Below, piece after piece: positions 1 through 6,740 of a DNA stretch of 64,000 bases. Below the pieces are notes generated by a model. The model searched no databases. It saw nothing but the letters and a program-made list of their open reading frames with translations, and was not told the DNA's origin. The position numbers and the translations under genes were made by a program. This DNA comes from Lactonifactor sp050944855 (GTDB lineage Bacteria; Bacillota; Clostridia; Lachnospirales; Lachnospiraceae), in the NCBI GenBank assembly GCA_050944855.1, contig JBMNRU010000004.1, positions 1 to 64,000 of the forward strand, given 5' to 3'. Every line of letters starts with the position of its first letter. Within the stretch, counting starts at the first letter, position 1.

Positions 1-171
1 AAGTTTTTTCCGGTCAAGACCAACTTCTAGCTAATCTATCCCTTTTACTGTTTTTAAGGATCTTTCGATCGTTCTTTAAATGATTCTTCTTTAAAGAATT
101 TTCGAGGTTCATGTGTTTCACTGTTCAATTATCAAAGTTCTGATTTGCTTCCTGTTTTACTTACAGTCAGC
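1..171 (-). other. Probable leader of an rRNA operon running off the left edge
   Basis: No protein gene is visible here. Read on the minus strand, this stretch lies directly downstream of a near-consensus promoter (178-206). It contains a segment reading CTTTGATAATTGAACAG followed by AT-rich, repeat-like sequence (TTCTTTAAAGAA). Sequences of this type are typical of the transcribed leader ahead of 16S rRNA genes in Firmicutes. The rRNA itself would lie beyond the left edge, so the assignment is an inference from leader style, promoter strength and the adjacent tRNA genes. Confidence 0.5.
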
Positions 172-177
172 TTGATT

Positions 178-206
178 ATATTAACATGGGTTCTTGTGTT
201 TGTCAA
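178..206 (-). promoter_or_regulatory. Strong sigma-A-type promoter, probably for the rRNA operon
   Basis: On the minus strand there is a perfect -35 TTGACA (201-206), a 17-bp spacer and a -10 TAATAT (178-183). A near-consensus promoter facing a leader with no open reading frame fits a stable RNA operon. Confidence 0.6.
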
Positions 207-248
207 CACCTTTTTAAGCTTTTGTCGCTCCCATCTTGCTATAATCGA

Positions 249-337
249 CGGAGAAGGAGGGATTTGAACCCTCGCACCGCTACTAACGATCTACTCCCTT
301 TCCAGGGGAGCCCCTTCAGCCACTTGGGTACTTCTCC
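249..337 (-). tRNA. tRNA-Ser (anticodon GGA)
   Basis: The minus strand folds as a class II tRNA. The 7-bp acceptor stem is GGAGAAG/CTTCTCC with discriminator G. The anticodon stem-loop is CTCCC-CTGGAAA-GGGAG, giving anticodon GGA, which reads UCC and UCU. A long variable arm and a TTCAAAT-type T-loop are present. The 3' CCA is not encoded. It lies just downstream of a second serine tRNA on the same strand. Confidence 0.95.
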
Positions 338-371
338 AGATGCCTGTTAATTATAACTTTTATTTAGTTAG

Positions 372-457
372 CGGAGAGGGTGGGATTCGAACCCACGCGC
401 CCTTGCGGACAAACGGTTTTCAAGACCGCCTCGTTATGACCACTTCGATACCTCTCC
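372..457 (-). tRNA. tRNA-Ser (anticodon TGA)
   Basis: The minus strand gives a class II tRNA with acceptor stem GGAGAGG/CCTCTCC and discriminator G. The anticodon loop is CTTGAAA (anticodon TGA, reading UCA and probably UCG), with a long variable arm and a TTCGAAT T-loop. CCA is not encoded. A promoter at 490-518 lies immediately upstream, so this gene and tRNA-Ser(GGA) are probably co-transcribed. Confidence 0.95.
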
Positions 458-489
458 ATGTTTATCGCTTTTCGCCAGCGACGAATAAT

Positions 490-518
490 ATACTATCATC
501 AAACAGCCTGTCTGTCAA
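490..518 (-). promoter_or_regulatory. Promoter for the two tRNA-Ser genes
   Basis: Minus strand: -35 TTGACA (513-518), 17-bp spacer, -10 TAGTAT (490-495). It lies between the end of ispD and the tRNA pair, so it would drive the tRNAs independently of the upstream t6A/ispD unit. Confidence 0.6.
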
Positions 519-549
519 GACAGTTTTTTCATTTTCGTGTTTATTTTGT

Positions 550-1263
550 TCACATTCTACTGTTTTTATTTATGCTTCTCAAAATGCTTTCCCCAACTGT
601 AAGATCATCCGGCGTGGTAATCTTAATATTTTCATAAGACCCCTCTGTCAGCCAGACCTCGCTGCCCAACGCTTCTACCACCATAGCATCATCGGTAATC
701 CCTTCCATAGAACCTTCCCGTATTCTATCATGGGCACGGCGGATCAGCGAATAAGCAAATGCCTGAGGAGTCTGAATATTCCATACACTGTCTCTCGGCG
801 GAGTTTGAGTTACCTTTCCTTCTTCGTCTGCCAGTTTAATCGTATCTTTCGATTTTACACCTGCTACACAAGCCTGGTGCTCGGTCACTCCCTGAATGAC
901 CCGCGCCAGAATTTCCTGGGTTAAGAATGGTCTTGCGCCATCGTGGATCAAAATGTAATCGCAGCCTTCCGCCGCTTTGAGTCCTTCATAAACGGAATCA
1001 TACCGTTCTTTTCCGCCTGCTACTACCTTTTTCACCTTATTAAAATGAAACTTTTCTACAATTTCGGTTTGGCAGAACTGCAGACTCTCTTTTCCCGTGA
1101 CAAGAATAACCTCATCAATATCTTCACATTTTTCAAATGCGTCTAAAGAATAAAACAAAATCGGTTTCCCATCCAGAAGAAGGAACTGTTTTTGTACTTC
1201 ACTCTTCATGCGCTTTCCTTTACCGGCGGCCAGCACAATTCCCGTATATGTTTTCTTTTTCAT
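550..1263 (-). CDS. ispD: 2-C-methyl-D-erythritol 4-phosphate cytidylyltransferase (IspD)
   Basis: It transfers CMP from CTP to methylerythritol phosphate, the third step of the MEP route to isoprenoids, in the cytoplasm. The 237 residues match the usual family length. The N-terminal nucleotide-binding signature LAAGKGKRM (residues 11-19) with a downstream K-Q-F (25-27) is present, as are a mid-protein HDGARPF motif and the C-terminal KITTPDDL segment that closes the family fold. It is the last gene of a minus-strand unit: its start codon overlaps the end of tsaD by one base. The usual partner ispF is not fused or adjacent. A type 1 IPP isomerase is encoded about 23 kb away (23989-24507), so both parts of isoprenoid supply appear in the window. 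Confidence 0.93.
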   Translation of the reverse strand: MKKKTYTGIVLAAGKGKRMKSEVQKQFLLLDGKPILFYSLDAFEKCEDIDEVILVTGKESLQFCQTEIVEKFHFNKVKKVVAGGKERYDSVYEGLKAAEGCDYILIHDGARPFLTQEILARVIQGVTEHQACVAGVKSKDTIKLADEEGKVTQTPPRDSVWNIQTPQAFAYSLIRRAHDRIREGSMEGITDDAMVVEALGSEVWLTEGSYENIKITTPDDLTVGESILRSINKNSRM

Positions 1264-2300
1264 TACCGTTCTCCAAGCTTTAAATTGGGAACCGCATTCA
1301 AATCCAGGCCGTGCCTTGTTCCCTTCCGATATTCATAATACGCAGCCACACCGATCATTGCCGCATTATCAGTACAGAAAATAGGAGATGGATGATAAAA
1401 TTCCACATCATTCTCCCGGCATGCCTTTTCCATTGCTTCACGCAATGCACGATTCGAAGCAACCCCTCCGGCAATTGCAAATTTATGAATTCCATAATCC
1501 TTTACCGCCTGCATGGAATGTTCTACCAGCACTTCTACTACAGAACGCTGAAAAGAAGCGGCAATATCAGCCGCAACAATCTCTTCTCCCTGCATACGGC
1601 ATTTATTCAAATGATTTAAAACCGCTGATTTCACACCGCTGAAACTAAAATCATAAGGTGCCTCATCAATTTTCCCTTTTGGAAAATCATAGGCGTAGGC
1701 ATTTCCCTCTTTGGAAAGCTTGTCGATCTTGGGACCTCCCGGATATCCCAGGCCAATGGCACGGGCCACTTTGTCAAATGCCTCACCGGCCGCGTCATCC
1801 CGTGTTCTTCCAAGAATCTCAAACTCGCCATAATCCTTTACCACAACCAAATGGGTATGTCCGCCTGATACAACCAAACATAAAAACGGCGGTTCCAGGT
1901 CTTTATTTTCAATATAGTTGGCAGAAATATGTCCCTCTATATGATGAACGCCTACTAACGGAATATTCTTTGCATAGCTGATTGCTTTTGCCTCTGCTAC
2001 GCCTACCAGCAGCGCTCCTACCAGACCGGGCCCGTAAGTCACTCCGATCGCATCCAGATCATCCAGAGTAACTCCTGCCTGATCCAGGGCCTCCTGAATC
2101 ACCTGATTGATTTTCTCTATATGTTTTCTGGATGCAATTTCCGGCACCACGCCGCCATACAATTTATGCAGCTCTATTTGCGAAGAAATCACATTAGACA
2201 GAATGGTTCTTCCATTTTTTACCACAGAAGCAGCCGTCTCATCACAAGAGCTTTCAATTGCCAATATTAAAATATCTTTTTCAGTCTCCTTATTTTCCAT
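1263..2300 (-). CDS. tsaD: tRNA N6-adenosine threonylcarbamoyltransferase TsaD
   Basis: TsaD transfers the threonylcarbamoyl group to A37 of ANN-decoding tRNAs (t6A), working with TsaB and TsaE, both encoded just upstream. The N-terminal SCDETAAS motif, the metal-binding HHIEGH segment, and the GRTRDDAAGEAFDKVAR and GYPGGPKID motifs of the ASKHA fold are all visible. The ATG at 2300 is preferred over an in-frame ATG 27 bases upstream because a GGAG sits at normal distance from it and the protein then starts MENKETEK, as usual for the family. This gives 345 residues. It starts 16 bases after the end of the RNase Z gene and runs into ispD. Confidence 0.94.
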   Translation of the reverse strand: MENKETEKDILILAIESSCDETAASVVKNGRTILSNVISSQIELHKLYGGVVPEIASRKHIEKINQVIQEALDQAGVTLDDLDAIGVTYGPGLVGALLVGVAEAKAISYAKNIPLVGVHHIEGHISANYIENKDLEPPFLCLVVSGGHTHLVVVKDYGEFEILGRTRDDAAGEAFDKVARAIGLGYPGGPKIDKLSKEGNAYAYDFPKGKIDEAPYDFSFSGVKSAVLNHLNKCRMQGEEIVAADIAASFQRSVVEVLVEHSMQAVKDYGIHKFAIAGGVASNRALREAMEKACRENDVEFYHPSPIFCTDNAAMIGVAAYYEYRKGTRHGLDLNAVPNLKLGER

Positions 2301-2316
2301 AATATCTCCGCACTTT

Positions 2317-3225
2317 CTATTCTTCAAACTGCAATTCTAATGACTTTCCATCTTTTCCGGCGTGTGCATTCGCAAAAATTCTTCGCACATCATCCATATA
2401 TTCCTCCGGACGTACAAGCGAAGGGCTAAAATGTGTCAGCCACATTTCTTTTACCTGCGCCTCTTTAGCCAGACTGGCCGCTTCTTTAAACGTCATATGC
2501 TTATACTCCTGCGCCTTTGCTTTTTTATCCGGTTCTCCATACATGCCTTCACAGATAAACAAATCAGAACCTTTTGCATGCTCTGCAATTGCAGGTACCG
2601 GACGGGTGTCTGTCGTGTAGGTAACCTTAATACCCTTTCGAGGCGGTCCCAGTACCATATCGGGAGTATATACAGCCTCCCCGTCTTCTATGACTTCACC
2701 CTTCTGAAGACGGCTCCAAAACTTCTGTGGTATCTGACGTGCCTGTACCTGTTCCAGCTGAAACTTTCCGGCACGCATAATTTCAATGGTATATCCATAA
2801 CAGGTAATATTATGATTCACGCGAAATGCAGTTATCTGGTATCCGTTTATTTCAAAATGCTCTTCCGGCTGTGTGATCTCAATACAGTGAATTTCAAAGG
2901 GAAGCTCCGGTGCGATCACACGGAGCGCATTTACTACGCGGGATAACCCCTTCGGACCGATCATGGTCAGCGGTTCTGTACGATCCGCATTCCCCATAGT
3001 CAAAAGCAAACCCGGCAGGCCGCTGATATGATCTGCATGATAATGCGTAAAGCATATCACATCGATAGGCTTAAAACTCCAGCCCTTTTCCTTTACGGCC
3101 ACCTGTGTTCCTTCCCCACAGTCGATCATCAAATTGCTTCCGTTATAACGGGTCATCAAAGCGGTCAGCCATCTTCTCGGAAGAGGCATCATTCCTCCAG
3201 TACCCAACAAACACACATCTAACAT
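2317..3225 (-). CDS. rnz: Ribonuclease Z
   Basis: A metallo-beta-lactamase-fold endonuclease that matures tRNA 3' ends. The hallmark FTHYHADHISGLPG (about residues 59-72) supplies the two-zinc site. The N-terminal LGTGGMMPLP, the CGEGTQ segment and the late THFSPS histidine complete the family pattern. Length (302) is normal for the short bacterial form. The ATG follows a GAGGAT ribosome site. Since neither tRNA-Ser gene here encodes CCA, a 3' trimming enzyme of this type is needed by this genome, and its position inside a t6A modification cluster groups two tRNA-maturation activities. Confidence 0.92.
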   Translation of the reverse strand: MLDVCLLGTGGMMPLPRRWLTALMTRYNGSNLMIDCGEGTQVAVKEKGWSFKPIDVICFTHYHADHISGLPGLLLTMGNADRTEPLTMIGPKGLSRVVNALRVIAPELPFEIHCIEITQPEEHFEINGYQITAFRVNHNITCYGYTIEIMRAGKFQLEQVQARQIPQKFWSRLQKGEVIEDGEAVYTPDMVLGPPRKGIKVTYTTDTRPVPAIAEHAKGSDLFICEGMYGEPDKKAKAQEYKHMTFKEAASLAKEAQVKEMWLTHFSPSLVRPEEYMDDVRRIFANAHAGKDGKSLELQFEE

Positions 3226-3297
3226 GAAATATCCTCACTTTAACATTACTTTTTTGTGAGTCACTGTTATTGAAAAACAATTTCCTTACCAAGCAGC

Positions 3298-3546
3298 TTA
3301 CAGCAATTCTGTTTTCTGCTCTTTTGTTACAGGTATCTGAAACTTCGAAATCATCTTTTTATAACAATCTTCACACAAATCAAAGGAATGGGATTCTCCG
3401 TCATAATCAGAAAAATATCCCCAGTCTATCGCTCCATGGAAAACCCCTTCCATGATAATCCCATTTTCTACTCGCAGCGCTTTACCGCATTGATTACAAC
3501 AAACCTGTTCCAGCTGTTCTATCTGACTGCTTTTATATTTTCTCAT
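3298..3546 (-). CDS. Small zinc-binding-like protein of unknown function
   Basis: This 82-residue protein is not one I can name. It has two CxxC knuckles (CNQCG near residue 17 and CEDC near residue 59), which suggests one structural zinc. The middle is rich in aromatics and acidic residues, and a short charged tail follows the second knuckle. A strong GGGAGG ribosome site seven bases before the ATG supports real translation. It lies between rimI and rnz on the same strand, with about 100 bases before it and 70 after. I infer a possible accessory role in tRNA or protein modification only from that position. Confidence 0.7.
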   Translation of the reverse strand: MRKYKSSQIEQLEQVCCNQCGKALRVENGIIMEGVFHGAIDWGYFSDYDGESHSFDLCEDCYKKMISKFQIPVTKEQKTELL

Positions 3547-3643
3547 CTGTACCTCCCATGAATCACATCGTCAGCTACATCCGTATTATAACGAAATAAA
3601 ATGCAAAAATATAGTGGAAACCGTTTGCAGTTTTAGCAAAACA

Positions 3644-4093
3644 TTACAGGCCCTCTGATAATTGTTTTCCCATCACAAGCCCGTCTTCTTTAGGAGCTTC
3701 ATAAAAATTTTTTCTCACTCCCATGGAAACAAATCCGGCCCGCTCATATAATCGGATCGCCGGATGATTACTTTTGCGAACCTCTAAAATACATAATCGG
3801 ATCTGTCTCTTCTCTGCCTCCCGGAGTAAATGTCTCATCAACAGACTTCCTATTCCCTGCCCCTGCATGCTTTTTGCAACAGAAACATTCGTAATCTCAC
3901 CTTCATCCAGCGAAATCCACATACCGATATATCCTGCAATACTTCCATCCTGCTGCGCTACAAAATAAAGGGTGTCCTTCCGGAAAGCACTGTCTTCCAA
4001 ACTTTTCCGGCTCCAGGGACGTGTAAAATTTTCTCTTTCTATAGAAGCCACAGCATCCAGATCTGCTGATTCCATAGTCCTTATACTTAACAT
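3644..4093 (-). CDS. rimI: Ribosomal protein alanine N-acetyltransferase RimI-like (GNAT)
   Basis: A 149-residue GNAT acetyltransferase. RimI of E. coli acetylates the N-terminus of ribosomal protein bS18. The acetyl-CoA loop is the QGQGIGSLL segment around residue 77. The ending RLYERAGF is typical of the family. Its ATG lies seven bases inside the end of tsaB, so the two are translationally coupled, the common tsaE-tsaB-rimI order of Firmicutes. In this context RimI is the best name, although substrate specificity cannot be read from sequence. Confidence 0.88.
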   Translation of the reverse strand: MLSIRTMESADLDAVASIERENFTRPWSRKSLEDSAFRKDTLYFVAQQDGSIAGYIGMWISLDEGEITNVSVAKSMQGQGIGSLLMRHLLREAEKRQIRLCILEVRKSNHPAIRLYERAGFVSMGVRKNFYEAPKEDGLVMGKQLSEGL

Positions 4094-4806
4094 ACTTTTC
4101 CTTGGGCAGCCATCTTCTCGGCTCTTTCCCGTTCTGCCTGCGACACGCGAAGATACTCCGGCTGATGTTCTGCTGCCGTTTCTGTTTTTCCTTCTTTATA
4201 ATACAGCATGCCCAACGTACCCACGGCCGCCGCTCTCTGCTTATTCACATGTGCCGGTGCAAACTGATAGGGGACCCTGCAGTTTTCTTCTATCACAGTT
4301 TTATACACCGGAACACCATCACCTAAAAATGTAACGGCCTGTCCCTTTTCATTAAGCAGTTCTATCAGTTCCAGGATTCCCCGTGCACACTGTTCCATAT
4401 GGATCCGCATCTGACCGTCCTCAAAAGAATAAATACCCGTATACACCTGATTTCTTCTGGCATCCATAATCGGACAGATCAAATCTGCTGTTCTAAAAAG
4501 ATTGTAGGCCAGTGCATCCACCGTAGGGACCGGAATTAAAGGTTTATCCAGCGCAAGTCCCAATCCTTTGGCCGTTGCCGACCCAATCCGAAGCCCGGTA
4601 AAGGAACCTGGGCCGGCTGCCACTGCGATGGCATCCAGTGTATTCAGATCCAGTTCAATCATCTTTACGATCACATCCAGCATAGGGAGTAATGTCTGTG
4701 AATGTGTCTTTTTATAATTCACGGTATATTCTGCCAACATCATATCGTCTTCCAGAACAGCAACTGACGCTACCAGTCCGGAACTATCCAAAGCTAATAC
4801 TTTCAT
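4087..4806 (-). CDS. tsaB: t6A biosynthesis protein TsaB
   Basis: A 239-residue inactive ASKHA-fold paralogue of TsaD that scaffolds the TsaD-TsaE complex. It starts MKVLALDSSG and carries the family's GPGSFTGLRIG motif near residue 65 plus the KTHSQTLLPM helix. The start codon overlaps the tsaE stop as ATGA, and the gene end overlaps rimI. Catalytic metal residues of TsaD are absent, as expected. Confidence 0.93.
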   Translation of the reverse strand: MKVLALDSSGLVASVAVLEDDMMLAEYTVNYKKTHSQTLLPMLDVIVKMIELDLNTLDAIAVAAGPGSFTGLRIGSATAKGLGLALDKPLIPVPTVDALAYNLFRTADLICPIMDARRNQVYTGIYSFEDGQMRIHMEQCARGILELIELLNEKGQAVTFLGDGVPVYKTVIEENCRVPYQFAPAHVNKQRAAAVGTLGMLYYKEGKTETAAEHQPEYLRVSQAERERAEKMAAQGKVC

Positions 4807-5237
4807 AATGCCTCCATCCCTTCTACCGTTATCTTCCTATAATCAAACCCTTTGTCCAGATCTTTTTCTATCACAATACGAATATTGCCTTCCGGAAGTA
4901 ATTCTTCGATCAGGTTTGCCCACTCGATCAGGCAGACACCTTCCCCGAAGAAATATTCATCGTATCCGATCTCCTCCATTTCTTCTATATCACCAATCCT
5001 ATATACATCAAAATGATAAAATGGCAAACGCCCCTCATCATATTCCTGAATAATGGTGAATGTAGGACTGCTGATGGGTTCCTGTATATCCAATCCGGCT
5101 GCCACACCCTGAGTAAATACCGTTTTCCCCACTCCCAGATCTCCCACCAGGGTATAAATCTGTCCGGGTTTCGCAGCGCTTCCTATTTTCTTTCCTAATT
5201 CAAAGGTTTCCTGTGCACAATTTGTTTGAAATATCAT
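4803..5237 (-). CDS. tsaE: t6A biosynthesis ATPase TsaE
   Basis: A 144-residue P-loop ATPase that drives turnover of the TsaB-TsaD complex. The Walker A is GDLGVGKT (about 32-39). The switch-like SSPTFTIIQEY segment and the YHFDVYRI and LIEWANLI motifs follow in the family order. It is the first gene of the minus-strand unit and is divergent from the cyclophilin gene. Its ribosome site is weak (a GAG-rich stretch only), which may keep TsaE synthesis low. Confidence 0.93.
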   Translation of the reverse strand: MIFQTNCAQETFELGKKIGSAAKPGQIYTLVGDLGVGKTVFTQGVAAGLDIQEPISSPTFTIIQEYDEGRLPFYHFDVYRIGDIEEMEEIGYDEYFFGEGVCLIEWANLIEELLPEGNIRIVIEKDLDKGFDYRKITVEGMEAL

Positions 5238-5296
5238 ATTCTATCTGCTCTCTTCTGAAATTTCCTATTATTAGTTATAACACAATGTATTCTCGC

Positions 5297-5325
5297 TTGC
5301 ACCTTTTATTTTTTCATATTATAAT
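5297..5325 (+). promoter_or_regulatory. Promoter of the cyclophilin gene
   Basis: Plus strand: -35 TTGCAC (5297-5302), 17-bp spacer, perfect -10 TATAAT (5320-5325), about 57 bases before the start codon. Confidence 0.6.
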
Positions 5326-5381
5326 GAATTCCAGCGGCAAATCTGCCGACTCAGAAAGATTCTATAAAGGAGAGTATCACT

Positions 5382-5900
5382 ATGGCAAATCCAGTAGTAA
5401 CCATAACAATGGAAAACGGCGATGTAATGAAAGCCGAATTATATCCGGAAATTGCACCTAATACAGTGAATAATTTTATCTATCTTGTAAAAAAAGGATT
5501 CTACGATGGTCTGATCTTCCATCGTGTTATCCGGGGCTTCATGATCCAGGGCGGATGTCCGGAAGGAACCGGTATGGGCGGCCCGGGCCATCAGATCAAA
5601 GGTGAGTTTGCTCAAAACGGTTTCCGAAATGACCTGGCTCACGATCCGGGCGTATTATCTATGGCAAGAAGCATGATGCCAAACAGTGCCGGTTCTCAGT
5701 TCTTTATCATGCATCAGAAGGCCCCTCACCTGGACGGTGCATATGCTGCCTTTGGTAAAGTAACAGAAGGCATGGATGTTGTCAATAAAATTGCAGAAAC
5801 CGCAACAGATTTCCGTGACAAGCCAATGGAACCTCAGGTCATTCAGTCTATGACGGTAGAAACCTTTGGCATCGACTATCCGGATCCGGAATTCTGCTAA
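5382..5900 (+). CDS. Peptidyl-prolyl cis-trans isomerase, cyclophilin type
   Basis: A cytoplasmic proline isomerase (no signal peptide). The 172 residues show the cyclophilin core: FHRVIRGFMIQGG (about 44-56), then GxGxGGPGHQIKGE, and SAGSQFFIMHQKAPHLDGAYAAFG around 105-128. The catalytic Arg lies in the HRVI motif. AAAGGAGAG precedes the ATG. It has its own promoter and ends at a shared terminator, so it is monocistronic. Confidence 0.92.
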   Translation: MANPVVTITMENGDVMKAELYPEIAPNTVNNFIYLVKKGFYDGLIFHRVIRGFMIQGGCPEGTGMGGPGHQIKGEFAQNGFRNDLAHDPGVLSMARSMMPNSAGSQFFIMHQKAPHLDGAYAAFGKVTEGMDVVNKIAETATDFRDKPMEPQVIQSMTVETFGIDYPDPEFC

Positions 5901-5924
5901 GTCCAAATATCTTTACAAGAATAC

Positions 5925-5955
5925 GAGAAGCCCGCTGTATGGGCTTCTCATTTTA
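5925..5955. terminator. Bidirectional terminator between cyclophilin and yigZ genes
   Basis: A perfect 9-bp stem GAGAAGCCC (5925-5933) / GGGCTTCTC (5941-5949) with a 7-base loop is followed by ATTTTATTT on the plus strand. The two flanking genes converge here. Confidence 0.75.
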
Positions 5956-5956
5956 T

Positions 5957-6625
5957 TTATTCATCAAAACACAGATATTCTCCATCCAATTCTGCAAAAT
6001 ACAATTCTTTTATTTTCTCCATTCTGGCCTGCCCGCTGGTAGCCTCCGTGATTGCTTTTTTCACTGCATCCAGGTTGTTAAGCGGCAGCAAAATCTGCAT
6101 ATTCACTTTATCCGTATACACGGAATCCACAACCGGAATTCCCCTCTGGGCAAATAAATACTGAAGTTTTCCTACGCCATTATAATCCGTCTCAATTCCT
6201 AAAAGTATGCCGTAATACTTTGTGATCACCCGGCTGTGGGCCAGTCCTTCCTGCACGGATTTGGAATACGCCCGCACCAGTCCGCCGGTTCCCAGCAAAG
6301 TCCCTCCAAAATAACGGGTAACTACTACTGCTGTGTTATGCAGTTCTTCCCCCATTAACACATCCAGCATGGGACGCCCTGCTGTTCCTCCCGGCTCTCC
6401 ATCATCACTGCACCGCGCCGTCTCACAACGTTCTCCAATCACATAGGCAAAGCAATTATGGCTGGCATTCCAATACTTTTTCCGCATCTCTTCAATAAAC
6501 GCCAGTGCTTCCTCTTCTGTCTGCACAAAACGCACAGTGGCAATAAAACGGGATTTTTTTTCAATAATCTCGCCCTCTCCGCCTTCATAAATGGTTTTAT
6601 ATTGTTCTAACATTCTCTTCTCCAT
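5957..6625 (-). CDS. YigZ / IMPACT family protein
   Basis: A 222-residue member of the YigZ/IMPACT (UPF0029) family. The N-terminal domain shows the family pattern KSRFIATVRFVQTEEEA, then HNCFAYVIG and CSDDGEPGGTAG around residues 60-85, and TRYFGGTLLGTGGLVRAYS. The C-terminal DUF1949-like ferredoxin fold follows. The biochemical role is uncertain: the eukaryotic homologue IMPACT affects translational control, and bacterial members may bind nucleic acid. The first ATG is used, although an in-frame ATG at codon 5 is also possible. Confidence 0.87.
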   Translation of the reverse strand: MEKRMLEQYKTIYEGGEGEIIEKKSRFIATVRFVQTEEEALAFIEEMRKKYWNASHNCFAYVIGERCETARCSDDGEPGGTAGRPMLDVLMGEELHNTAVVVTRYFGGTLLGTGGLVRAYSKSVQEGLAHSRVITKYYGILLGIETDYNGVGKLQYLFAQRGIPVVDSVYTDKVNMQILLPLNNLDAVKKAITEATSGQARMEKIKELYFAELDGEYLCFDE

Positions 6626-6740
6626 GTCCGCTTTTCCCTTTATTCTAACACAACGGTATAGATTCTGTGAAGTTTTTATTTGGGGGTTTATTTAAGAACT
6701 GTATTTTGTTATAATGGTTGGGAAAAGGAGGCCATAACAG

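Noticed and set aside
1..248. Riboswitch or T-box leader at the left edge
   Set aside because: No T-box or aptamer core was recognised. The sequence is better explained as an rRNA operon promoter and leader.
340..924. 194-codon frame on the plus strand
   Set aside because: It covers the antisense of tRNA-Ser(TGA), a promoter and ispD, so it is an artefact.
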